This document shows positions 23,645-32,058 of a stretch of 35,843 nucleotides of DNA, one piece after another (the stretch's first letter is position 1; every line of letters begins with the position of its first letter). The stretch spans positions 1 through 35,843 of the forward strand of contig JAIXVP010000414.1 of the NCBI GenBank assembly GCA_027482905.1. Reading direction: 5' to 3'. Both the position numbers and the translations under genes were made by a program. The stretch is from Opitutaceae bacterium. GTDB taxonomy: Bacteria; Verrucomicrobiota; Verrucomicrobiia; Opitutales; Opitutaceae. The notes beneath the pieces are model-generated. The model was not told the DNA's origin. It searched no databases and saw only the letters and a list, made by a program, of their open reading frames with translations.

Positions 23645-24975
23645 GCGACGAACCCTCCTCCCCTTTTACCAGCGGCTCCACCCGCGCCGCGCCCGCCTTC
23701 CTCGCCCCCGCCGACGGCTGCGGGCCGCTCTGCCGACGGCTGGTGCTGAGCACCTTCCGGGACATGCGCCTGGGTCACCTTCGCATGGAGCTACCCGAGG
23801 GCGGCTTTGTCGAGTTCGGCACCCACGCGGACGCCCTCGCCCGCCGCCTCCCGGCCGGGTTGTCCGCCTCCGCCCACATCCGCGTGCGCCGGGATGCGTT
23901 CTTCCGCAAATGCCTGCTCGCCGGAGATATCGGTTTCGCCGAAGCCTACCTCGACGGCGACTGGGACACCCCCGATCTGACCAGCCTGATCGGCTGGTTC
24001 ATTCTAAACGTCGAACACGCCCCCACCCTATCCGGCTCGGCCAAAAAATCCGGCCAGGCCCTCTTCCTCAACTGCCTGCGCTTCGCCAACCGCCTCGGCC
24101 ACCTCCTGCGGCCCAATTCCCGCGCCACCGCCCGCCGCAACATCGCCGAGCACTACGACCTCTCGAACGAGTTCTTCCAGCTCTTCCTCGATCCCTCGAT
24201 GATGTATTCGAGCGCGCGCTGGCCGGCCGACGCCCAGGGGCTCTCGCTCGAGGCCGCCCAGCGCGAGAAAAACGACGCCCTCTGCCGCTCCCTCCGCCTC
24301 GCCCCGGCCGACCACGTGCTCGAGATCGGCACCGGCTGGGGCGGCTTCTGTATCCACGCCGCCCGCACCTACGGCTGCCGCGTCACCAGCCTCACCATCT
24401 CGAAACAACAACACGACCTCGCGCGCGCCCGGGTCCAGGCCGCCGGTCTCGCGGACCGGGTGGAGGTGCGCCTCGAGGACTACCGCGACCACCCCGGCAC
24501 CTACGACAAGATCGTCTCCATCGAGATGATGGAAGCCCTCGGCCACGACTACCTGCCGGTCTACTGCGACACCCTCGCCGCCCGCCTGAAGGCCGACGGC
24601 CTGCTCGCGCTCCAGTTCATCACCTGCCCGGACCACCGCTACGCCGAGCTGCGCCGCGGGGTGGATTTCATCCAGAAGCACATCTTCCCCGGGTCGCTCC
24701 TGCTCTCCCTGAACCGCGTCAACCAACAGCTCGCGCGCGCCGGCGGCTTCATGCTCCACCACATCGAGGACTTCGGCCCCGACTACGCCCGGACGCTCCG
24801 CACCTGGCACGACGCCTTCCAGGCCAAGCGTGAAGCCGTGCTGGCCCTCGGTTTCGACGAACGTTTCCTGCGCAAATGGAGCTACTACCTGCGCTACTGC
24901 GAGGCCGCCTTCGCCATGCGCAACATCTCCGTCGTGCAAACCCTGCACACCCGGCCCAACAACCTGGCGCTCTGA
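23641..24975 (+). CDS. cfa: cyclopropane-fatty-acid-phospholipid synthase family methyltransferase
   Basis: A 444-residue SAM-dependent methyltransferase starting at ATG 23641 inside the DUF1365 stop codon (ATGA overlap). The N-terminal lipid-binding part includes DIGFAEAYLDGDWDTPDLTSL. The catalytic part has NIAEHYDLSNEFFQLFLDPSMMYS, SAM motif VLEIGTGWGGFCIHAA (Glu228 onward), KIVSIEMMEALGHDYL, QFITCPDHRY, FIQKHIFPG and KWSYYLRYCEAAF. These match the CFA synthase/mycolic methyltransferase family, whose members transfer the SAM methyl carbon to a double bond of phospholipid acyl chains. Pairing with DUF1365 suggests a variant of the simple cyclopropanation enzyme. The unsaturated substrate could come from the desaturase encoded at 13347-14540. 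Transcription likely stops at the hairpin at 24991-25024. Confidence 0.93.
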   Translation: MSDEPSSPFTSGSTRAAPAFLAPADGCGPLCRRLVLSTFRDMRLGHLRMELPEGGFVEFGTHADALARRLPAGLSASAHIRVRRDAFFRKCLLAGDIGFAEAYLDGDWDTPDLTSLIGWFILNVEHAPTLSGSAKKSGQALFLNCLRFANRLGHLLRPNSRATARRNIAEHYDLSNEFFQLFLDPSMMYSSARWPADAQGLSLEAAQREKNDALCRSLRLAPADHVLEIGTGWGGFCIHAARTYGCRVTSLTISKQQHDLARARVQAAGLADRVEVRLEDYRDHPGTYDKIVSIEMMEALGHDYLPVYCDTLAARLKADGLLALQFITCPDHRYAELRRGVDFIQKHIFPGSLLLSLNRVNQQLARAGGFMLHHIEDFGPDYARTLRTWHDAFQAKREAVLALGFDERFLRKWSYYLRYCEAAFAMRNISVVQTLHTRPNNLAL

Positions 24976-24987
24976 GCCGAAAAAACG

Positions 24988-25032
24988 AAACCGCCCCGGA
25001 TCCAGAAAACGGATACCGGGGCGGGGCGGTTT
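24988..25032. terminator. hairpin between cfa and gnd, probable bidirectional terminator
   Basis: CCGCCCCGG (24991-24999) pairs with 25016-25024 and ATCC (25000-25003) with GGAT (25011-25014), leaving one bulged A and an AGAAAAC loop. An alternative 11-base stem pairs 24988-24998 with 25022-25032. On the minus strand the hairpin is followed by a T-rich tract (A-run 24980-24990), giving a good intrinsic terminator for gnd. On the plus side only a short T-run follows (25030-25032). Confidence 0.75.
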
Positions 25033-25061
25033 ACCGGGCGGACGACGTCGTCCGCGGGCGG

Positions 25062-26570
25062 TCAGGCCTCCAGCTGGGGACGGACGGCCTCGGGCCAGTC
25101 GATGTGGAAGAACTTCCCGCGGGGCTGGTCGACGCGCTCGTAGGTGTGGGCGCCGAAGTAGTCGCGCTGGGCCTGGAGCAGGTTGGCGGGCAGGCGGGCG
25201 GAGCGGTAGGCGTCGTAGTAGCTCAGGGCCGAGGCGAACGTCGGCACGCTGATGCCGCTCTCCACCGCGAGGGCGATGACCTTGCGCCAGTTGGCCTGGG
25301 CCTTCTGGATGGTGGCGTTGAAATACTCGTCGAGCAGGAGGTTCGCGAGCTTGGGGTCGCGGGCGTAGGCCTCGGTGATCTTCTGCAGGAAGGCGGCGCG
25401 GATGATGCAACCGCCGCGGAAGATCTGGGCGATCTGGCCGAAATTGAGTTTCCAGCCGTATTCGCCCTGGGCGGTGCGCATGAGCTGGAAGCCCTGCGCG
25501 TAGGAGCAGATCTTCGAGCAGTAGAGGGCGTCGTGGATGGCCTTGATGAGGGCCTTCTTCTGGGCGGGGCCGACCTTCTTCACCTTCGGGCCCTTGAGGA
25601 CCTTCGAGGCGGCGACGCGCTCGTCCTTGATCGCGGAGATGCAGCGGGCGAAGACGGACTCGGCGATGGTCGGGGCGGGCACGCCCATGTCGAGGGCGTT
25701 GACCGAGGTCCACTTGCCCGTGCCCTTCTGGCCGGCGGTGTCGAGGACGACGTCGACGAAGGGCTTCTTCGTGACCGGGTCCTTCTGCTTGAGGATGTCG
25801 GCGGTGATCTCGACGAGGAAGCTGTCGAGCGCGCCCTTGTTCCACTGGGAGAAGATCTCGCCCATCTCGGCTGGCTTGAGGCCGAGGAGGCCCTGCATGA
25901 GGGAGTAGGCCTCGCAGATCATCTGCATGTCGCCATACTCGATGCCGTTGTGGACCATCTTCACGTAGTGGCCGGCGCCGTTTTCACCGATGTAGGTGGT
26001 GCAGGGCACGCCGCCCTTGACGGGCTTGCCGGGCTTGGCGCCCATGATCGGCTTGCCGGTCTTCTTGTCGACCTTGGCGGCGATGGCCTTCCAGATCGGC
26101 TCGAGGTGCTTGAAGGCGGCCTTGTCGCCGCCGGGCATGAGGGAGGGGCCGAAACGCGCGCCTTCTTCGCCGCCGGACACGCCGGAGCCGATGAAGAGGA
26201 AACCCTTTTCCTTGAGCGCCTTTTCACGGCGGATGGTGTCGGTCCAGAGGGCGTTGCCGCCGTCGATGATGATGTCGCCGGGTTCGAACACCTGGGTGAG
26301 GCCGTCGATCACGGCATCGGTGGGCTTGCCGGCCTGGACGAGGATGATGGCCTTGCGGGGCTTGGAGAGGGAGGCGGCGAACTCCTGGAGGGTCTTGGTG
26401 CCGACGACGCCGCCGGGGGTGTTCGGGTTTTCCGCGGCGAACTTGTCGGTCTTCTCGACGGTGCGGTTGTAGACCGAGATCTGGAAGCCGTGGTCGGCGA
26501 TGTTGAGGGCGAGGTTCTGACCCATGACGGCGAGGCCGATGAGTCCGATGTCGGATTGCTTCGTGGACAT
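25062..26570 (-). CDS. gnd: 6-phosphogluconate dehydrogenase, decarboxylating
   Basis: A 502-residue protein starting at ATG 26568-26570. It oxidatively decarboxylates 6-phosphogluconate to ribulose 5-phosphate with NADP+, a step of the oxidative pentose phosphate pathway. The coenzyme fold has [20 protein letters not shown] and the NRT segment after it. [34 protein letters not shown] and the catalytic [13 protein letters not shown] are intact, and the C-terminal helical domain has [24 protein letters not shown] and the tail with the substrate-contacting THTYERVD-type segment (AHTYERVD). Length is slightly above the usual 470-490 because of a Lys/Gly/Pro-rich insert between KVDKK and CTTYIG. 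A strong hairpin lies downstream. Confidence 0.96.
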   Translation of the reverse strand: MSTKQSDIGLIGLAVMGQNLALNIADHGFQISVYNRTVEKTDKFAAENPNTPGGVVGTKTLQEFAASLSKPRKAIILVQAGKPTDAVIDGLTQVFEPGDIIIDGGNALWTDTIRREKALKEKGFLFIGSGVSGGEEGARFGPSLMPGGDKAAFKHLEPIWKAIAAKVDKKTGKPIMGAKPGKPVKGGVPCTTYIGENGAGHYVKMVHNGIEYGDMQMICEAYSLMQGLLGLKPAEMGEIFSQWNKGALDSFLVEITADILKQKDPVTKKPFVDVVLDTAGQKGTGKWTSVNALDMGVPAPTIAESVFARCISAIKDERVAASKVLKGPKVKKVGPAQKKALIKAIHDALYCSKICSYAQGFQLMRTAQGEYGWKLNFGQIAQIFRGGCIIRAAFLQKITEAYARDPKLANLLLDEYFNATIQKAQANWRKVIALAVESGISVPTFASALSYYDAYRSARLPANLLQAQRDYFGAHTYERVDQPRGKFFHIDWPEAVRPQLEA

Positions 26571-26781
26571 GTGGAGAAAGTTAAAAGGGTAAGCGCTAGG
26601 GACCGCCCGGGCGCGGGCCAACCTCAATTTCCCGCAAACGTGCTCATTCCGACCGTGAGCCGCGCTAATAATCGGCTCCGTGCTACTTGGTCGGGCTGAA
26701 GCTCCAACTGTAAGCCCGGCGCAGGCTGGCGGCGCGCCACCCGCGCCGAGATGCTGCAAATCAGCCCCTCCTTAGCCCCTC
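26571..26781. other. divergent intergenic region between gnd and the lyase gene
   Basis: At about 210 bases this is the longest non-coding gap in the window. It separates two divergent genes, so it should hold both promoters. Local AT-rich patches lie at 26579-26590 and 26665-26673, but I find no convincing -35/-10 pair, operator palindrome, riboswitch or small gene. Confidence 0.5.
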
Positions 26782-29700
26782 ATGTTGTTTCCCAGCCGCT
26801 TCCGGCCGGCTCGTGCGTCACGTCTCGTGGCGACGGCGCTTGGCATCCTCCATCTGGCCGCGGCTGTCCTCGCCGCCAACGACCCCGGCGGCGGCGCGGC
26901 CGGGGTCGGCGCCAACGTCACCTTGTCCGCCACGTCGACCACCGCCACCCTCGACAACGGCGTCATCAACGCGGTCGTCGACAAGGCCACCGGCCGCGTC
27001 ACGAGCTACAAGCTCAACGGCGTCCAGATGGTGGATCCGAGCAATCCCATCTATTACAGCATGGACGGGGGCGCGAGCTACGAGCAGCCGAGCGGCTGCG
27101 TCTACTCGGTCGTCACCCAGACCACCGACATGGTGGAGATCTCGTGCAAACGCACCTGGAACGCGACCGCCGGCTACAAGCACGTCTTCGACATCGATCT
27201 GCGCTGGGTGCTGCGCCGCGGCGACACCGGGCTCTACGCCTACGCCATCCTCGACCACCCGGCCTCGTATCCGGCCGCCACCGTCGGCGAGTGGCGCATC
27301 GTCTGGAAGCTCCCGCGCACGTCCACGACCTTCACCTTCGAGCGGGCCTACGTCGACGCGCTGCGCAACTGGGAGATGCCGTCCTACTACGACTATCAGC
27401 AGTCCTCGCCCACCTCCATCGCCGAGATCGTGAAGCTCAACACCGGCGTGCGCGCCGGCAAATACGACGGCAAGTATTCCTACTCCGCGCGCTACTTCGA
27501 CATCGGGACCTGGGGCCACGCCAGCAACATCGCCAAAAAGGGCGTGTGGTTCGTGCTCGGCGGCCACGACTACTTCAACGACGGCCCGACCAAGCAGGAT
27601 CTCACCACCTCGGAGAGCTACATCCTGATGCACTTCGGGCGAAACCACTACGACGGCTCCGGCATCGGCGTCGCCGCCGGCGAGTCGTGGCGAAAGATGT
27701 TCGGCCCCTTCCTGCTGTATTGCAACAGCACTACGGCGACGAGCAACGCCGGCGACGCGCTCTGGGCCGACGCCAAGGCCCAGGTCGCCGCCGAGAAGGC
27801 CGCCTGGCCCTACTCCTGGCTCGTCAACGCCGACCATCCCGCCGCCACCGGCCGCGGCACCGTGACGGGCAAACTCGTGATCGCCGACGCGCTCAAATCC
27901 GGCGTGAGCGGCGCCGGCGCCCGCGTCGGCCTCGCCGCCCCGGAGGACGTGGCCGGAAACTGGCAATTCCAGGGCAAGGGCTACCAATACTGGACCGTCG
28001 CCGACGCCGCGGGAAATTTCACGATCCCCGGCGTCCGCCCCGGCTCCTACACGCTCTACGCGTTCAACGACGGCGTGGTCGGCGAGTTTTCCAAGACCGC
28101 CGTGACCGTCGCCGCCGGCGGCACCAACGCCCAGGGCACGCTCACGTGGACCGTCGCCCATCCGGGATCGAGCATCGCGTGGGAAATCGGCACGCCCGAC
28201 CGCACCGCGAAGGAGTTCCGCCACGGCAACGACTACTTCGAGCCCTTCCTCTGGAACGGCTTCTCCGCCGAGCTGCCCAACCCGCTCGTCTACACCGTCG
28301 GCACGAGCAACCCCGCCACCGATTGGAACTACGTCCACACCCTCTACGCCACCACCGACGCCAACGGCGCCGTCACGACTGTCCCTTGGAATTGGAAGGT
28401 GAACTTCACCCTCCCCGCCGTGCCCGCCAGCGGCAACGCCGTGCTCACCGTCGCCTTCGCCGGCTCCAACTACTCCCGCCTCTGGCTTTACCTCAACGAC
28501 GAGCCCAACTCCTTCACGCGCATCTCCCCGCCCGTCGACGGCGGCAACGCCCTCCTTCGCCAGGGCATCCACGCCAAATACAGCCGCGTCGACATCAGCA
28601 TCCCCGTCTCCCGCCTCAAGGTCGGCGCCAACACCTTCACCTTCAGCTTCAGCGGCTCGGACCAGTCGACGCATGTGATGTATGATTACCTGCGGCTCGA
28701 GCTGCCGGCCTTTCCGCCGCCCCCGCCCTCCTCGGGGCGCACCGTGACGTGGAAGGGCGGCTCCACCTCCGCCGCCAACACCTGGGACAACGGCGCCACC
28801 GTCGCCTGGACCGATGCCGCCACGCTCGCCGCCGCGCCTTTCGGCGCCGGGGACAAGGTGGTGTTCGACGACACGGGCTCCAACGTCACCGGCCTCACGC
28901 TGGCCGCCTCCGTCGAGCCGGAGAAAATCACCGTTTCGGGCGCGAAAAACTACGCCCTCGCCGGCGTCGGCGAGCTGCGCGGCCAGATGAGCCTGACGAA
29001 GTCTGGCGCGGGCGTCTTTACGCTCACGCCCGCCTCGCTCTCGCTCGCCGGCGGCTCCACCGCCGCCGGCAGCCCGGTCGTCGCCGTCTCCAGCACCGCC
29101 GGCGCGCTCCCCGGCCTGCTCATCGCCGGCGCGGGCATCCCGGCGGGGACTCGTATCCAGACGGTGGATTCAGCCACCCAGCTCACGCTCACCGCCGGCG
29201 CCACCGCCACCGGCTCGGCCGTGGCCTTCGCCGTCGGCGGCGCGCACACCTTCACCGGCACCACCACCATCAGCGGCGGAGCGATCGCCTTTGGCAGCGA
29301 CGCCGCCAACACCAACGGCCTCGGCGCGAGCGACGTCAGCCTCCAGGGCGGCGCGCTCACGATGTTTACCAGGACCAACAACGCCGTGAGCAGCACCGGC
29401 TCGTGGAACATCGACGTTCCCACCGGCAAGGCCGGCACGCTCAACGTCGGCTGGCGCTGCACGCTGACCGGCAAGCTCACCGGCGGCGGCGTCTTTACCT
29501 ACGCCCTGCCCTCCGGCTCCATCCGCGCCGATATCAAGGGCGACTGGTCCGGCTTCGCCGGCCGCGTCAACGCCACCGCGCCGACCGGCTCGACCGCCGA
29601 CTTTCGCATGGCGCTCGACTACTCCTGGCCCGGCCTGCCCGCCGGCGCGCTTAACCTTGGCCCGGGCGTCATCGCCTACTACTCGGGCAACCTCAACACC

Positions 29701-30906
29701 GGCCTCGGCACCTTCGTGAGCCTCGGCGAACTGTCCGGCTCCGGAAGCCTGAAGGGCGGCGCGATCGGCGGCCGCCAGATCACCTACCGTATCGGCGGAA
29801 TTGCTACAGATGCCGTGTTCTCGGGCGCGATCACCGAGCAGGTCAACGGCATCACGAATCTCGTCAAGGTCGGCGCCGGAACCTGGACCTACTCCGGCGC
29901 CGCCGTCACCAACGGGTCCCTCGGCGTGCAGGCCGGCGCGCTCCGCCTCGCCGGCTCCTTCGCCGCCTCCGCCTCGTCCGTCACCGAGATTGGCGACGCC
30001 GCCACGCTGGCCCTGGCCGGCGGCTCCCACGCCGCCGGCTCCGTCCACATCGGCACCGGCGGGACGCTTGCCGGCCGCGGCGCGCTGACCGCCGCCGTCG
30101 TCAACGACGAGGCCGTCGCCGTCTCCGGCGGCACGCTGTCCGTTTCCGGCGATTTCGCGCACAACGGCTCCCTGGTCGTCGCCGGCGGCTCCCGGCTCTC
30201 GATCACGGGCGCCCTCGCGGTAGACGGCGCCGCGACGTGGCGCGCCGAGCTCGCCGCCAACGCCGCGACCGCCGACGCCCTGGGCCTCGTCGCCGCCGGC
30301 GTAGCCACGCTGGGGTCGGGCGCCACGCTCGACCTCGGGTTTTCCGCCGCCGGCTCCACCGTCGATTTCTCCGCCCCCTTCTGGACCGCGGCGCGCTCGT
30401 GGCCCGTGCTTTCCGCCGGCTCCGTCTCCGGCTCTCTCTCGCTCGGCTCGATCGGCAACGATTCGTCCGGGCGCGCCGCCTCGGCCTACGGCGAGTTTGC
30501 CCTGCAGGCCGCCGCGACCGGCGTCACGCTTTCCTGGACGCCGCTGTCCGCCTTTGAGCGCTGGCAGATCCAGTGGTTCGGCTCCACCGCCGCCGAGGCC
30601 GCCGCGCCGGGCGCCGATCCCGACGGCGACGGCCAGGCCAACGCCGCCGAGCAGATCGCCGGCACCGATCCCACCGATCCGCGCTCGCGCTTCGTCCTCT
30701 CCATCGCCTCCGCCTCGGGCGCTTTGCAGCTCTCCTGGCCCGCCGTCGTGGGCCAGACTTACCAGGTGCAGTCTTGCTCCGATCTCGCCGTCGCCGGCTG
30801 GGCGCCGCTGGCCAGTCTGACCGCCACCGCTTCCACCGCGACCTACGCCCCCGCGCCCTCGGGCGACGCGCGGCGTTTTTATCGCGTCACGACGCCCGCG
30901 CCCTGA
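26782..30906 (+). CDS. secreted rhamnogalacturonan lyase-like protein (PL4) fused to autotransporter-associated beta repeats
   Basis: A 1374-residue exported protein with a signal peptide at about 1-34 (ATALGILHLAAAVLAAN). Residues 38-340 resemble the PL4 catalytic beta-sandwich: TATLDNGVINAVVDKATGRV, then GKYDGKYSYSARYFDIGTWG with Lys227, Lys231, His246 and His262 as candidate catalytic residues. Residues 365-455 form a Fn3/carboxypeptidase-regulatory-like domain (GNFTIPGVRPGSYTLYAF), and 465-645 a carbohydrate-binding-like domain (WEIGTPDRTAKEFRHG, then SRLWLYLNDEP). PL4 enzymes cut rhamnogalacturonan I of pectin by beta-elimination. From residue 654 (WKGGSTSAANTWDNG) to about 1230 there are autotransporter-associated beta-strand repeats, such as VKVGAGTWTYSGAAVTNGSL. 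A calcium-type DPDGDGQANAAEQIAGTDPTD follows at about 1278. No beta-barrel or PEP-CTERM signal closes the protein. The lyase call is by fold pattern and moderate. Confidence 0.78.
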   Translation: MLFPSRFRPARASRLVATALGILHLAAAVLAANDPGGGAAGVGANVTLSATSTTATLDNGVINAVVDKATGRVTSYKLNGVQMVDPSNPIYYSMDGGASYEQPSGCVYSVVTQTTDMVEISCKRTWNATAGYKHVFDIDLRWVLRRGDTGLYAYAILDHPASYPAATVGEWRIVWKLPRTSTTFTFERAYVDALRNWEMPSYYDYQQSSPTSIAEIVKLNTGVRAGKYDGKYSYSARYFDIGTWGHASNIAKKGVWFVLGGHDYFNDGPTKQDLTTSESYILMHFGRNHYDGSGIGVAAGESWRKMFGPFLLYCNSTTATSNAGDALWADAKAQVAAEKAAWPYSWLVNADHPAATGRGTVTGKLVIADALKSGVSGAGARVGLAAPEDVAGNWQFQGKGYQYWTVADAAGNFTIPGVRPGSYTLYAFNDGVVGEFSKTAVTVAAGGTNAQGTLTWTVAHPGSSIAWEIGTPDRTAKEFRHGNDYFEPFLWNGFSAELPNPLVYTVGTSNPATDWNYVHTLYATTDANGAVTTVPWNWKVNFTLPAVPASGNAVLTVAFAGSNYSRLWLYLNDEPNSFTRISPPVDGGNALLRQGIHAKYSRVDISIPVSRLKVGANTFTFSFSGSDQSTHVMYDYLRLELPAFPPPPPSSGRTVTWKGGSTSAANTWDNGATVAWTDAATLAAAPFGAGDKVVFDDTGSNVTGLTLAASVEPEKITVSGAKNYALAGVGELRGQMSLTKSGAGVFTLTPASLSLAGGSTAAGSPVVAVSSTAGALPGLLIAGAGIPAGTRIQTVDSATQLTLTAGATATGSAVAFAVGGAHTFTGTTTISGGAIAFGSDAANTNGLGASDVSLQGGALTMFTRTNNAVSSTGSWNIDVPTGKAGTLNVGWRCTLTGKLTGGGVFTYALPSGSIRADIKGDWSGFAGRVNATAPTGSTADFRMALDYSWPGLPAGALNLGPGVIAYYSGNLNTGLGTFVSLGELSGSGSLKGGAIGGRQITYRIGGIATDAVFSGAITEQVNGITNLVKVGAGTWTYSGAAVTNGSLGVQAGALRLAGSFAASASSVTEIGDAATLALAGGSHAAGSVHIGTGGTLAGRGALTAAVVNDEAVAVSGGTLSVSGDFAHNGSLVVAGGSRLSITGALAVDGAATWRAELAANAATADALGLVAAGVATLGSGATLDLGFSAAGSTVDFSAPFWTAARSWPVLSAGSVSGSLSLGSIGNDSSGRAASAYGEFALQAAATGVTLSWTPLSAFERWQIQWFGSTAAEAAAPGADPDGDGQANAAEQIAGTDPTDPRSRFVLSIASASGALQLSWPAVVGQTYQVQSCSDLAVAGWAPLASLTATASTATYAPAPSGDARRFYRVTTPAP

Positions 30907-30910
30907 ACGG

Positions 30911-30955
30911 GGCCGGCCGCGCGCCTTTGGCCTTTCGCCCCGCGGCCCGCCGGCC
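30911..30955 (+). terminator. weak inverted repeat after the lyase gene
   Basis: GGCCGGC (30911-30917) pairs with GCCGGCC (30949-30955) across a 31-base loop, starting 5 bases after the lyase stop. No T-run follows, so it is at best a weak terminator. The 64-base gap to the next gene holds nothing else I can identify. Confidence 0.25.
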
Positions 30956-30970
30956 TATCGTCCTCGCGTC

Positions 30971-32053
30971 ATGGTTGAAGAACGCGAATCGCCGGACGCC
31001 CCGCGCCAGCAGATGAAGAAGCCCGCCTTTCCGGTTGGCGACGCCCTCCGCGCCTACCTGCGGCGGGTGCGGCGCGAGCGCGAGCTGCCCGCCACCTACG
31101 AGCGTCTGCGGCGCTTCGCCGACTCGGTCCCGCTCTCCGACCGGCTGGGCAAGCCCACGCTCTGGGAGAGCGTGTTCTACGATCGCCTCGACATGCAGGC
31201 CCTGCACGACGACCTGAAGCGCGTCTACGCCATCCTGCGCGTCGACGGCGATCTCTCGGTGATGCAGCACCTCTACATCGACCGCATCGACTTCTGCGCC
31301 TTCGGCAACTCCGCGCCCTTCCGCGTGCGGATCGTCAACGCCTACAACGACAATCCCGACCACTTCTACATCAAGCGCGGCGACGCCTCGCGCATCTACG
31401 GACTGGAGCTCGAGCACCTGCTCTCGCCCAACCGCCTCAACTATCTCACCTGCGGCTCCACGCTCGTCGAGGAGCACATCGCCGGCATCCCGGGCAACGA
31501 GTTCATCGACCGCTGGCTCGACAACCCCGAGATCCGCGGCGTGCGCCTGGCCAAGGAACTGGTCAAATTCAACGAGCGCTGCTTCATCCGCCTGCTCGGC
31601 GACATGCGCGCCTACAACTTCGTGGTCGTCGTGACGCCCGACTTCGAGGGCGCGCAGATCCGGGTGCGCGCGATGGACTTCGACCAGCAGAGCTACGAGG
31701 GCCGGCTCAACCTCTACAAGCCGCAGTTTTTCAAGGACAACGCGCCCTTCGCGCTCTTTTGCGCGAAGCACCTGCGCATCGAGACCGCGCACCAGTATCA
31801 GCGCGAGGAGCAGGTGCTCATCCTCCAGCGCGCGGCCATCATCGAGGAGCGCCTCGGCCTGCTCCTGCACGCCATGTCGCTCGATCCGCTGGCGCCGCCC
31901 GAGAACGTGCGCCAGCTCCGCGAGTCGCTCGCCGAGCACTACAAGCGCCGCGAATACCTCGCCTGCGAATCGATGGGCGCGCTGGTGCGCGAAAACCTCG
32001 AAAGCATCCGCCGGCTCGTGGCCGTCGGCGGCGGCGCGCCCGGGGCGGCCTGA
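30971..32053 (+). CDS. kinase-like protein of unknown function
   Basis: A 360-residue soluble protein with no signal peptide. The order of its motifs suggests a protein-kinase-like fold. HFYIKRGD has Lys135 in the place of the ATP-binding Lys. RIYGLELEHL has Glu148 where the helix-C Glu would lie. STLVEEHIAGIPGNEFI (163-179) looks like a hinge region of aminoglycoside-phosphotransferase type. RLLGDMRAYNFVV has Asp211 and Asn216 in an H-G-D-x-x-x-x-N-like catalytic loop, with Leu replacing the usual His. VRAMDFDQQS (233-241) supplies the metal-binding DFD. I recognise no named family and the N-terminal 100 residues are novel to me. It lies 5 bases before a DUF3592 membrane protein gene, with a second small membrane protein after that. 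Activity on a protein, sugar or lipid is open. Confidence 0.6.
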   Translation: MVEERESPDAPRQQMKKPAFPVGDALRAYLRRVRRERELPATYERLRRFADSVPLSDRLGKPTLWESVFYDRLDMQALHDDLKRVYAILRVDGDLSVMQHLYIDRIDFCAFGNSAPFRVRIVNAYNDNPDHFYIKRGDASRIYGLELEHLLSPNRLNYLTCGSTLVEEHIAGIPGNEFIDRWLDNPEIRGVRLAKELVKFNERCFIRLLGDMRAYNFVVVVTPDFEGAQIRVRAMDFDQQSYEGRLNLYKPQFFKDNAPFALFCAKHLRIETAHQYQREEQVLILQRAAIIEERLGLLLHAMSLDPLAPPENVRQLRESLAEHYKRREYLACESMGALVRENLESIRRLVAVGGGAPGAA

Positions 32054-32058
32054 CGCCC

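Noticed and set aside
28741-30500. Internal DNA repeats in the lyase gene (recurrent GCCGGCGGCTCC words)
   Set aside because: They reflect Ala-Gly-Gly-Ser codons in the beta-repeat protein region, not a separate DNA repeat element.
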